Source: Tricholomella constricta
Taxonomy: Eukaryota > Basidiomycota > Agaricomycetes > Agaricales > Lyophyllaceae
Reading direction: 5' to 3'
Assembly (NCBI GenBank): GCA_013368375.1
Contig: JAACJP010000001.1
Location: 1,240,001 to 1,304,000 of the forward strand
Length of the DNA: 64,000 nucleotides
The notes below the pieces were generated by a model. The model saw only the letters and a program-made list of their open reading frames with translations, did no database searches and was not told the origin of the DNA. How positions within the stretch are numbered: position 1 is the stretch's first letter; every line of letters begins with the position of its first letter. The position numbers were made by a program, and so were the translations under genes. This document shows positions 1-10,060 of the stretch, one piece after another.

Positions 1-3000
1 CGTAGTCAATCACAATGCAGAAAGGTTTAGTAAAGACCCTACCAAGCAACTCTAGGCGCTCATAATCGTATTCGACACCACAAGACGGCGTACATAAAGC
101 CATGTGCAGAAGTTTGTCCGAGATCGCATGGTCAAACAGTCTTGCGTTTAATTCTTTCACGAGGAGAAGGTCGTCGATGCGTCGAGTGATGGATGGCAGA
201 AGGCGCGCAGTACGCATGGTACTGGAGAAATTGATTTGGGTTCTCTTGCTATGTGCGAATGAATGGGTGGAAAATTTACCTTGCGGGTATTGTAGACTTT
301 GAGCATAGTTCAGGAATTAAATCTGGCCGGATGAAAGATGAGATACAATCGATGATCGCAGATTTCAGGAGTCTTACATTTAGCCTGGATTTTGGTGGAC
401 GGCGAAGGTCGTGAAGTAGGATTCAACCGGTTCAAAACGGATGGAAGGGGCGAAACTTCGATCAGTGGTTGATTTTCATCTTGTAAACCTTCAAAGCCTT
501 TGCGTCGAGCTTGACAGAAGGCGAGGACACTATCATAAGCGGCTTCACGCTGTAATCAACTGATAAGAACATGTTCTGTCGAGATGTGCGTCAACTCACT
601 GGGCTATCCTCTGGTTTGCTCAAGGGCGAAAGGTCGGGTCTTAATCTGACAGCAGCGTATCTTTTGGTGAATTCCACCGGTCGATCTTGTATGACGGCAT
701 CTTTAAACTCCCTTTGGGCTTCTTCCACCGTCGCTCCTTGCTGGAGCGGTATACTGTAGCTATTGCCAGCGAGGCTGACAAGTTCCCAGGGAATATATTC
801 CGCGATCGAAGGAAGCCCGAGTGGATGATTAAAGGTATCGTCATACGAGGGCGTCCACTCTGTCGTTAAAGGCGCGAGGAAATAGACCATATTGGCCAAA
901 GTACATTCAAAATATTTGTTGGTGATCATACGACACGTCCTGAGAGTATAGAGATACAAATCGTGGACTCGAGCTTCTTCGAGTCGAATGGGTGCACCTC
1001 GTTCCATGCAAATATTTGCTGGGACTCCAGAATAGAAGACGTTGAAATTTGCCAGATCAGGAAGCGGCTGGCGAGTAAGGATCACAATGGGGGCATATGG
1101 CTGCATGTCCCCGTCTGTGTGTGTGGTGGAGATGATAATTGGGTAGAGTGACCTGATAGGCACGTCTCTCGTATTGGTCCAAAAATCTGGCTCCTTCCTG
1201 GCATAGCGTCGCTGACCAGTTGACTTCGAGTCCGCGGAGATCCCGTCAGCATTGGTGAAGTTGACTGCCGATTTCGGGGGTGGCGGAAAGAGGCGACAGT
1301 CGAGAAGTCCTGTCGATGCGAGATTCTGACAAACTCTGTAACACACGGCACGTTTAGCGTCCTCTGTTGAGGTGCAAGGGGGACCTGTGACCTTCGAAAG
1401 GTCAGGGAGGATGGCAGTACAAACGATGGTAGAAGGAGAACCAGGCCACTCGCGTTGCTGTTCTTCGAAGCGGAAGAGTGTTTTGACAGACTTGGCATGG
1501 TCAGGTCTTCCTGACGATGCGAATCGTTCAACGATTTCCACGCAGTTGTGAAGGTATATACGGCTGCCAGTGGTAGGGTCTTCAATGAATCTAGGTTGAT
1601 CGCTCTGTTCCTCGTCAGCGGCGAGGTGTTCGTAGGCAAGTCGAAGCGCGGACTGCGAGACGGCGATCTGCGGTCCGCCGCAAATCGCACTCGTCGATGG
1701 CAAAACATCGGCATTCAGTCGCGGCGGTCCTTGTGGACAGCTACCCGGTTTTCTCTCTACCATGTGAATCAAGTGAGTTTCATGTGCATAGCTGAACAGG
1801 GAATTCCGCGACAGGCGTTCAAAAACGTCGAAGCTGTTCAAGGGAGGCTTAAGACATGGTCATCATCCAACATTAAAAAAAGCGTACCATATAATGATTG
1901 GCACTTTGACTACATCCACGCCATTCTCCAATTCAGGGATGATTAAAAGATTGTACACTCCTGCTGCCAAAGTCTGGGAAATACCCTGTCATTTCGAAGG
2001 CGTCATTTAAATGACAAAGTTTGGCACAAGCTAAGCGCTTACCTGGCATTCAATTCCAGACAACGCGATGGGACGCAAGAAACCTAGCTGGTCATCCAAT
2101 TTTCGTAGTAAATCGGCAACAGCAAGTGCCATTATTCCCTTTCGGACTTGCCAGCGAATAAATTAGGTGGGATATGAACACTCGCGAGATGCTACAAACC
2201 AAAGACGACTCCACGAAAACTTTCTCCGTACGGCTCACATGATTCAAGGATTTTCACAAGCGTCGAGAACTTGTGGCTGACATTGAAACCTCGTGAACTA
2301 GGATCTAGATTGGGCATAACGAAAGTCCAATCTTTGATGAGATCCCGCATTCCAATCTGGACATCGGTAAGGGAGTTCCCTTCAGCGTTGTCTTCGGAAA
2401 CCCGAAGAGTGTCAAACTCCTTCAAAGCACGTCTCCAGACAAGGTCAGAGGCGCACGGCCCTAGTTCATCGAGTACATCCCGTGAATCCCGAAAGTGTTT
2501 CTCGAAACACGTATGAGATGATATTAGCAGTTGCAACTCTTTGAGCAAGGTAGGCACAGTCGGTTGGGTCGCTTTATCGTAGAGGAGAATGGCTTCATTT
2601 TGGAAGGCCAGGTGAGAAGGATGCGTCGTCCGGGTCGGGGTGGTAAGGTCAAAAACCTTCGAGTCCATTGTAGCCTCTATCTGGTTTGTAACAAGCTCGA
2701 CAGTGTCTCCGGATCCAGCAAAGAGCGACGCAAACCCGAAAACACGCGGTCGGGAAAGGCGGTCAGCGACCAGGTAGAATTCATTCATCAGCCGTAGAAC
2801 GGGGGCCATCATTCCACCACCCTTTTTTCGTATATCGCTAAAAGTAATAGCGTGAAGCTGGGTCATAGCGAGTGTTCCGCATATGAGTGACTCTAGCAAG
2901 GACTGGAGCACATAAGAATCCAGATGACTGGGAATCAAGATTGTATTTGCTCACAGTGGAAGTTAGAATCACTACGTCTTGACGTAGTAGAATTGCCCAT

Positions 3001-3714
3001 GGGTCAGCTTCAGCGTTCCCGCCTACAACATCATACTTGGCAATTGAGATATGGGGAGCCACCAAACGAATGCTGGCATCATATGAATCGAGTGCTGAAT
3101 CGTCGCTATGAAGGATCAAACGTCAACAGGCGCGTCAAAGAATCAACTTCAGAAAACCACAAACTTCACCACTATTAACGCAGTCCGACGTCGGGCAGTC
3201 ACAGTATTGAGTCGGAGTCGCTCCGACTCAATGGCGAAGACCAGAAATTGAACCAAGATTGTTATGGATGCTGTTCGAAAGGAGCATCTTAGATCTCGTG
3301 TTTAGAACTGATAAAAGAAGAACGCACGTTGGCCCAACGGCAAAATCACAATTACTAGGAAAACCAATGACATAAATGAAAAAAAAGACAAATGTAAGCG
3401 GGAAACAAATCACTGTTTTGCCGTTTTGCTGTTTCCAAGACCCTGTCTCTGACGCCTTCTGGAAGAAGGAGTTCAACTGCATAAGCTTTGAGTCTCTTCC
3501 TGAGCGGTTCGGAAAGCGCGTCTGTGGCTGAGTAAAGACGCTTTGTCTTCGAGTCTCCAGGAGGCAGGGAAGCAGAAAATACGGTATCAGATGGATGAGC
3601 TGCTGCAGTGAAGTCCAGAATGGACACGCTGCTGCCAGGCCCATCCAACCTGTCCTGCTGGGTATTGACTGGAGGCTCCTTTGCCTTCCACGTCCGTTTC
3701 CATACACTTAGCAT
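1..3714 (-). CDS. DCL: Dicer-like ribonuclease III, N-terminal part (runs off the window)
   Basis: Cuts double-stranded RNA into small RNAs in RNA silencing. Joined exons read, in order: a degenerate helicase (3714 to about 1740), the Dicer dimerisation fold (around 1450-1250, CTAILPDLSKV then TSTEDAKRAVCYRVCQNL), a PAZ-like stretch (about 1200-600), and the first RNase III signature at about 130-60 (CGVEYDYERLELLG). The remainder, including the second RNase III domain, lies beyond base 1. Helicase landmarks align clearly (RQNIIVILPLGQ, FRGVVFV, GVYNLLIIPELENGVDV, THLIHMVER), but motif I lacks the lysine, the DECH box reads FSDIRK, and the motif VI arginines are missing. Introns are short GT-AG, for example about 2157-2205 (phase 1) and about 3117-3170. 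The start at 3714 is the first ATG of the open frame. Family assignment is firm; the exact N-terminal exons are less so. Confidence 0.88.
3206..3232. repeat. 27-base near-perfect palindrome inside a Dicer exon
   Basis: ATTGAGTCGGAG, three bases TCG, then its exact reverse complement CTCCGACTCAAT. The arms are 12 bases and perfect. It falls in the coding exon that encodes AIESERLRLN in the Dicer helicase region, so it would form a tight hairpin in the mRNA. Function unknown. Confidence 0.8.
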
Positions 3715-4085
3715 GTTCTGTGCCTCCGTTAAGAAGCCGATTCACAGAATTTCTTTTGCACGGAGTGGATTAAGTTAACAAGAGACCAAGCGCGCTAGTC
3801 ACAGTAGAGTTGTAGTGGAGGGACGTAAGAAGAGGCGGTCTGGTGGACAACGTTGACAAATTTAGACTTGGGTTAGATTTTGTATTGATTGTTCAAGCTT
3901 CTCAGACTCCTCCAAGTTTGTCACCACCACCTCTCGCTCGACGACCCATCCCCGTCCGACCCAGATTGGCTTGTTCTTTATACCTTGTCCCGCTTCCTCT
4001 GATCCTACCCACTCAAATTCACTGAATATTCTAACTCAGATGTATAAATAAGAGACAGTCCAAGAACTATTTCTGCATCGGTCTG
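3715..4085. promoter_or_regulatory. Divergent intergenic region between the Dicer gene and the 4086 gene
   Basis: No gene seen. The two genes point away from each other, so both promoters must lie here. The right half (about 3895-4020) is pyrimidine-rich on the plus strand, common near fungal transcription starts. A TATAAATA sits at 4043-4050, about 36 bases before the ATG at 4086; this is close for a TATA box, so its role is uncertain. Confidence 0.5.
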
Positions 4086-5635
4086 ATGGCTCTCAACAAT
4101 GCTCCAATGGTTCAAGTACTTGGAGAACGTCTGGACAGCCCGTCTAATAGCCTAATTGTTCCACTTGCAAGAACAAGAGTGATTTCGCATCCCTGTCTTC
4201 CAGAACGGCTCCCTTCCAGTGGTATGTTCACGAGTCGTATTCGGGACCATCGTACTTAAGAACGCCTGGCAGGTTTTATACAGCGAGAAGCTGAGGATTT
4301 GGCTCCGAGAGCCATCCTTCGGCAACTGCGTCGTAGCCCCACCCCAACATCGTCCGAGCACGATGGTCTTCCAGATACCTCAGAGCATGATCGAAGAGGA
4401 AGTGTATCATCCGTGGGATCGTCATCGTCTGTCACCTCCCCAATTTCTCCCAAGGTGAACACGAAAACCTCAGTCTGGAAAGAACCTCAGGTTAGCGATG
4501 TTACTGATCTCAATATCTACCTGTCTCACTGTTCTTCGAGCCTTTCGAAGTATTCAGGGCGATCGAGCACAAAGACATCATCTTTCTTATGGAAGTTCGT
4601 GATCGGGGGTTCGCTGTATGTGTATAACTGATCTGATATATTCATTTTCCCTCACACTCACTCCAGCTTCTACTTCGGAAAACTGGCGACGCTACCCCAC
4701 TGCTCCATGCCATGCGGATAGGGCAGTCACATAGAGATATCGCCATACTCCTACTGGGCGCCTTTTCGCGCTGGATTAATCATCTTAGTGACGAAGATAT
4801 ACCTAAGCAACGAACGAAGGTCATTCTCAAGGCCTTGCGTACGTTTTGTATTCCTCCTTCCTGTACCCGCTTTGATTGATTATACATGAAGGGACCAATC
4901 TTAAACTTGCAATAGACTACGGTCTGGCGAAATCGCAGAGTGATCTGACAGCCTCCTTTTTACAGACATTGGTTATGAGTGAAGGCGACAAGTGGGTCTT
5001 GGCTCAGGTCTCAACAATATCAAATGCCTTAAGTGCTGGCACGGCGGGGCAACCTGTAAAAGCTGCAGATGCCTCTGTACGACGTTTCGCAACGAAGGAA
5101 CTGGGCAAGGCTCAGCTGATAGCCAGCCTCGAGGATTAGTATGTTCAAGTCAATCCTGTCGTACATGACAATTGATGCTACATTTACCAGTGTGGCTAAT
5201 GCTACCGGGTTCGTTATGTGACTTGAAAGGCTTTCAAGTTCTTTACATTTCATTCCAGGGATTTATTGATGCTAGGCGCGTGGTCGAACACATTAGCAAT
5301 TATTAAAGGAGAAACGATACCAGTATGTTCTACTACTGCAGAATATTCCGGGCTCTACTAATTATAAACCCGCAAGTCCTACTACTTTGCTCGCGACGAT
5401 CGTGTCTACAAAGCTTTTGTTGAAAGGCTAGAGCAACACAAAGTCACCATTCAGACCTCTTTAGGTCGACGCCTTAAATGGCAACTCAGGATTTTGAAAA
5501 CTGTTCTGGAAGGCAGAACAACAACTTACCGCGTGAGTAGGATGGCTGGTTTCGCCTTACAACGACTAACTCGTTCATCATCAGCGGAAGATTGAGTTAT
5601 TAGCTAGCGAATTAGATGAAGGTGAAGGGGTGTAA
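4086..5635 (+). CDS. Conserved protein of unknown function
   Basis: Five or six exons join into one frame. The first exon starts at the ATG at 4086 and ends at about 4221; a GTATGT...GGCAG intron follows. The N-terminal part is Ser/Thr/Pro-rich and looks disordered (SVSSVGSSSSVTSPISP). The C-terminal part is helical and well ordered: IEHKDIIFLMEVRDRGF, then GDATPLLHAMRIGQSHRDIA, a run about NLKLAIDYGLAKSQSD and SFLQTLVMSEGDKWV, ending in a charged helix and TAA at 5633-5635. The phrase GDATPLLHAMRIGQSHRDIA resembles an ankyrin-type turn, but I cannot demonstrate an ankyrin repeat. The character and lack of low complexity in the second half suggest a real, constrained protein. I do not recognise the family. 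Confidence 0.7.
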
Positions 5636-6014
5636 ATTGCCGAAATGACCCTTCGCCGGGATTTCTCTTGTATTCTTATATTTTTACTGACCCTCTAGGG
5701 AATGATCGGACATTGCATTATCTTGACTTCTCTTTCCATTATCTTGCAGTTTTCTCTTCCTTGCTCGTAGAAGGTGCCCAGCCAGTTTTGAGGATACTCA
5801 TGGTTGTTGGCGTATCATCGAGCATATATGAACTAAAAAGGGCGCAAGATACAGAGGTGCCCAGCCAGTTCAAGATCACTCCTGGTTGCTGGCGTATCGT
5901 CGAGCGTATATACATGTAGTCAACCACGTCTATATAAAAAAACTATTAAAACGCCCAGTTGACGCCTTGGGATTGAACGAGATCTAGACAGGCGTGCTCA
6001 AACAAACCCCATGT
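5636..6014. other. Convergent 3' intergenic region
   Basis: Lies between the stop codons of two convergent genes. Apart from the imperfect tandem repeat at about 5771-5912, no feature is seen. The 83-codon open stretch over the repeat has no family resemblance and is not called. Confidence 0.5.
5771..5912. repeat. Imperfect tandem repeat, two copies, period 83
   Basis: Copy 1 begins about 5773 and copy 2 about 5856. Each starts GGTGCCCAGCCAGTT, continues with a diverged middle, then TGGTTG(T/C)TGGCGTATC and TCGAGC(A/G)TATAT. The copies match over about 58 bases and are separated by a unique 25-base spacer. This is consistent with a local duplication followed by divergence. Confidence 0.75.
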
Positions 6015-6806
6015 TCATAGCCGTAGACTGAGTCCCTTCCACCAAACGTACGTGCCAACTGCGCCCAAGCTGAGCATCGCAGGCAATAAGTCAAGTTGTA
6101 CTATAGTGTACACCCATGCGGTGGCCAAAGGAGGGCACTACATAATGGCGATGAACTTGACTGAAGACGAAAATGCTAACAGTTGGAAGGTACCTGTCGC
6201 ATGTTGACAAGCCACGAGCCGCGGTTCAGCAAGTATAACATCCTGCTTCCAGAGAGAATGCCAAGTACAAAGAGGAATAATTGCATCTTCCGGTAAGCCT
6301 TGTAATGTGTCGCTGTAGATGGACATTAGAGTTTGCTCCGTCCAGAACAAAGCTGACTTACTGTAGAATACGAAAATGGAGATGACTCGAACAGAAAGTC
6401 AATAGGTTGAAGACAAGTTCGATATATGCGGAATAAATACACACTTGGTACACCTGAACCCATCCTGTCCACCAGAGCGTCCCAAGTTGGATGTTTTCCA
6501 TATTGGAAGTGAATTAGACTGCAGAAACTGTTACCGATGGAAGTTGACCAACACGAGCAATACGCACATTTCCATGAGAAGTAGCAAGGAGGATATGGGG
6601 ATGATCATAACAATGGCATTGAAGATCTCTTCCGCCAGAGGTAGAGCCTCCTCGTCTGAATCATTAGCTCGGGGGATGGTCAGCTTGTTCAAGATGCCGG
6701 AATCATTGATCAAACGCCATTGTTCATCTTCTGGGATCTCCGTCGTCCCAGTAGGTTCCTCGGAAGAATCAACTTGCGAGTGTTTAGACTTGCGGCTGCG
6801 CGCCAT
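6015..6806 (-). CDS. Small fungal membrane protein, DUF7719-like
   Basis: Starts at 6806 (MARSRKSKHSQ) with a charged N-terminal region, then DEQWRLINDSGIL, an acidic stretch, and hydrophobic segments IFNAIVMIIPISSLLLLME, KMQLFLFVLGILSG and a C-terminal AWVYTIVQLDLLPAMLSLGA ahead of WWKGLSLRL and the stop at 6015. The NMRQCPPL...WVYTIVQLDLLPA phrase resembles what I remember of the fungal DUF7719 family, in which a conserved PPLGTLW-type motif precedes the last membrane helix. I infer three or four membrane segments and no catalytic site. Exons are joined by short introns (GTGCGT at about 6560, GTAAGT at about 6362, GTACCT at about 6193). It is divergent from FAF1, with only 78 bases between start codons. 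Confidence 0.72.
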
Positions 6807-6855
6807 CGACGCGACGGGATCAAGTGGAGGAGAGCCAGGAATGAGGTCACAATTG

Positions 6856-6874
6856 GGTCACAATGCCTGTGACC
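6856..6874. promoter_or_regulatory. Inverted repeat in the shared DUF7719-like/FAF1 promoter
   Basis: GGTCACA, five bases, TGTGACC, with perfect 7-base arms. A further AGGTCACA lies just upstream (about 6844-6851). It sits in the 78-base spacer between two divergent start codons, so it could bind a dimeric factor acting on both genes. This is inference from position and symmetry only. Confidence 0.4.
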
Positions 6875-6876
6875 TA

Positions 6877-6991
6877 AATTCTTGATGGCAGACCAAAACC
6901 TGCTTAACCTCCTTCAAGCCCATGGCCAAGAATTCTTGATGGCAGACCAAAACCTGCTTAACCTCCTTCAAGCCCATGGCCAAGAATTCTT
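6877..6991. repeat. Exact 54-base tandem duplication covering the FAF1 start codon
   Basis: Unit 1 is 6877-6930 and unit 2 is 6931-6984, identical base for base, followed by the first seven bases of a third copy. Each unit begins AATTCTTGATGGCAGACC, so the start codon and first codons are doubled in frame (18 codons per unit). Perfect identity implies a recent event or an assembly error. Confidence 0.95.
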
Positions 6992-8125
6992 AAACTCCTT
7001 TGCCCTTCCTGATTCCAGCGCTGGGCCGAAGAAACGGAAACGAGCGGAAGCTGCACCGAGTCCTAGGAAATCCCCTAAATTCGAACGTGAAAGCGATTCA
7101 GACGAAGAATGGGGAGGCATCACCGAGAAGGTTGAACGGAACCACGAGGACTCGGAGTCAGAAGTAGGGGGGCCCAATGGTATGCATATGATTGTCTTCA
7201 TTCTGCAGTTCGTGTCAAAATATAGTCTAGATTCTGAACAAGAGGACGACGACTTCGCAGCTTCAAGCTTAAACATTGACTCGAAAGTCGTAGTATTTCA
7301 GGATGTATCCTACAATCCAACACAATTCGATCAAGCGTCAAAAGCTCAGATGAAGGCCTTTATGGTGAGCTCCTGGTGGGCTTCAGACTTACATTTCGAC
7401 GTTCTTATCAAACTGCCAAAGTCCTCCAAAGTTTCAAAACTTCGTCAGGATATTTTAGGAGCACCAGGGAAGGAAAAGACAGAAGAAGAAGAAGATGATG
7501 ATGAATAGTGCGTGGGTTTACTGTCGCTTTCGATGCCCTGTCTAATTTCGCGATGTAGTACAAATGCTCAAAACGATGCCATTCTCCACCGTCTTGTGCA
7601 CACCAAATTACTCTCTGGAAATCTGGATCCAGAACTTGAGATGACTCATGCACGACGTCGGAAAGCTTTGGCGGGACGTGTGCTTGAGCTCTCTGGTGCA
7701 GCTAGGCTCGGTAAAGGCGAAAAAGCTGTCCGTGAAAAGGAGAGAAACAAGGCCTCGAAGCGTGTGAGAGAAGGATTGTTCGAGAAAAAGAAGCAAAGGG
7801 CGAAGCAAGAGCTTGAAGAGGTTGACTTAACGATTTCTCATATCGGCAATAACTTATTTGTCTCTCTTTTCATTCAAAGGCGAAGGATCTCGGCAACTAC
7901 CATCCAAGGTTAAAGAAATCATTTGATTCCAAGGACCGCGGTTCCAGCAGAATGAGACAGCGAGGGCTGAAAATGGGAGTAGGGAAGTTTGAAGGTGGAC
8001 TTTTGAAGCTCAGCCGTGGCGAGATTAGCATGGCAGAAGGTGGAGGCCGTGGTCGAGGTGGAGGCAATTCACGTGGGCCAAGGGCTGGTGGCGGACGAAG
8101 TCGCGGAAGGGGACGGGGAAAATAA
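6885..8125 (+). CDS. FAF1: rRNA-processing protein FAF1
   Basis: Small-subunit processome factor needed for 18S rRNA maturation in the nucleolus (known of the yeast Faf1/human C1orf131 family). The sequence shows a basic nuclear-type signal (GPKKRKRAEAAPSPRKSPK), an acidic stretch, the family core KVVVFQDVSYNP...KAQMKAFMSSKVSKLR, then VHTKLLSGNLDPELEMTHARRRKALAGRV, a long basic helix (KGEKAVREKERNKASKRVREG), and a C-terminal LKMGVGKFEGGLLKLS with an RGG-like tail (GGGRGRGGGNSRG). Five exons; introns include GTATGC at 7180, GTGAGC at about 7365 and GTGCGT at about 7509. The N-terminal 18 residues occur twice because of the exact tandem duplication; either ATG (6885 or 6939) gives an in-frame protein. 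Confidence 0.88.
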
Positions 8126-8217
8126 AGCCGTTAAACAAAAAGGCACCTTCATTTTCGCCCTTGCTTAAAGATACAGCCTCATTCAGTGCATTTCGCTCTA
8201 TTTCCGTATAACATTCC

Positions 8218-9722
8218 TTATTCCTCTGTCATTAGACTAATAATTAGGCCGTCCTGCGCGCCGGACATATGTCCCAGGCTCTGGTAATTTGCTTCCCGAG
8301 ATCCTTCTGTGATCATATCCGTCAATGAGGTAACATGATAAAAAGAGAACACCAAGCACATTGGGATCTGCTGTCCCTTGTCATCAATCAAGATAATGTT
8401 CGCTGCATTGCTTGGGACTGAGGCGTAGCTTATAGCTGAATATCCCCTTGACGATACGCTCCTAGTAGGCTACAAATGCGCAGACGTTCACTCATCATCA
8501 GTGGTTCTACCGACCTTGCAATGTCATGGGACGGTGAGCGACGGCGCCGGCCTTCATGGTGACCAGAGTACTTGCGAGAATTATGACTATGGTGGCGTTC
8601 CCTCGAACTGCCAAAGTGTGTGAGTGCCTCTGGCCCAGGCTTGATAACGTACCTTGCATGTGTAGTACCGTCGTCGTCGCTTCCATCAAACGCAAAAGTC
8701 ATCCCCGTAACAGGCCCGAAGTCTCCCGTCCTGCATTAAACAGCGACAGCGTGTCGTCAGTGGATCCGAGTCAGCGTCGCGAAGATTCGCTCTTGAGTTA
8801 CCGATACAGCTCATTGCCCAATTCGTCTTGTATGATGGTCGGGAAGACTCGACGCGGCTTATGGATTGAGTCCCCGAATTCACCCACTCTGTAAAGCATA
8901 TATCGTCATGGTGGGTTTCGATAAACGAGATCGCGAACTCGTGCACCTCATAGATTCATTCCCGTACTCATCCCTGAAAATCACGTTCAGACCCCCAGGA
9001 ACAATATAATGATACACCTCTGGTGCGCCACGATCCAGATTCCAGACTTCATGTTCGTATATCACAGGCTAGTGCGGATTAAATAAGCCCTTTTGGTTCG
9101 TTTACTATCAGCTTAAAACCTCTTACCTCGATAACCTCAGGTTCTCCATCGACCGGTCGAAAGTTCCTGACCTCGCCAAAGGAGGTTGCGTTTCCCTGTC
9201 TAAAATATCCATCATTTTTGCAGCAGGTATGTGAACAAAATGACGTACTCGAGAACCAGTGTGTCTTTCTTTTGGGACAGGTCTCTCGTGATGCCTGCGC
9301 GTTCCAAGCTCTTCCTTACCAGTCCTCGAAGGCCATGTATTCGAGAACTGAGCCGAGCGATATATCTCTCGTCCGCGGCCGTGAGTCTGGCGACCGGTGG
9401 CGAAAGACATTTCGGTGGACCCAGCCCACGAGTTTTCTAGTTCTAGGGACTCCCTGTGCACCGAGGGAATACTAGCGCTGCGGCGGCTCCAGGATTCGAA
9501 GGATTGCAACTCCACCTGCTCCCCGTGCGTCATAGATATGTTGTCGTTCCTGTCAATACCAGACTCGCCATCCTGCTTTGATTCGGGTTCCTTGGTAAGA
9601 TGGATCTTTCGACGCAAGACAAGTAGTAGCGTCACCTTTCCTTGGAATCCCTGGGGTTCTCATTAATGGTCATGGAATGAAATTGGTGAAATTACCACCT
9701 TCCGGTGTCTATCTTGTAACAT
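8218..9722 (-). CDS. Conserved basidiomycete-type protein of unknown function
   Basis: Starts at 9722 with MLQDRHRK, then a 48-base phase-0 intron (GTGGTA...CCCCAG). A Ser/Arg-rich region follows (SWSRRSASIPSVHRESLE), then an ordered part: VIYEHEVWNLDRGAPEVYHYI, VPGGLNVIF, DEYGNE...RVGEFGD, IIQDELGNELYR and TGDFGPVTGMTFAFDGSDDD. The D-E-x-GNE phrase followed by a GD/EFG turn occurs twice, suggesting an internal repeat of a beta-rich unit. A last exon reading NIILIDDKGQQIPMCLVF and a stop at 8218 is my best join across a roughly 70-base intron; if wrong, the protein stops at 8430. It converges on FAF1, 92 bases apart. I do not recognise a named family. Confidence 0.65.
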
Positions 9723-10060
9723 GGCGCCTTCTTGTTCGCGGAGCTTGCCGTGCCTAGAGATAGTTCCAAATTTAAAGAGCGGTTTGAAGATGTCGTTGAA
9801 AGGCGCCTAAGTATTCAGCAGCTTTGCAAATGTCATGAAGGAATGATTTATACAGGGGGGCATGAGGTAAACATGAGCCCGTTGGCCACATGCATGTTGC
9901 TTGAAGGCGACTACCTCATCTCATCGGGCTATACCGATCAAGGCATTTCGGGGCTCATGAACAAACTGCAGAGTGACTACGTAACAAACTGTCCATAATT
10001 CCTAACCTTCCACTGTACATCTGTTCCGGACTCACGACGCGACAAGAAGGATGAGAACAG
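9723..10060. other. Intergenic region upstream of the 9722 gene
   Basis: Lies between two minus-strand genes and should hold the promoter of the gene starting at 9722 and the 3' end of the ZNRD2-like gene. A plus-strand open stretch (about 9732-9998) lacks an upstream ATG and any family likeness, so it is not called. Confidence 0.4.

Noticed and set aside
9732..9998. Plus-strand 88-residue frame between two minus genes
   Set aside because: Begins with TTG, no in-frame ATG until about 9842, no family likeness; probably promoter sequence.
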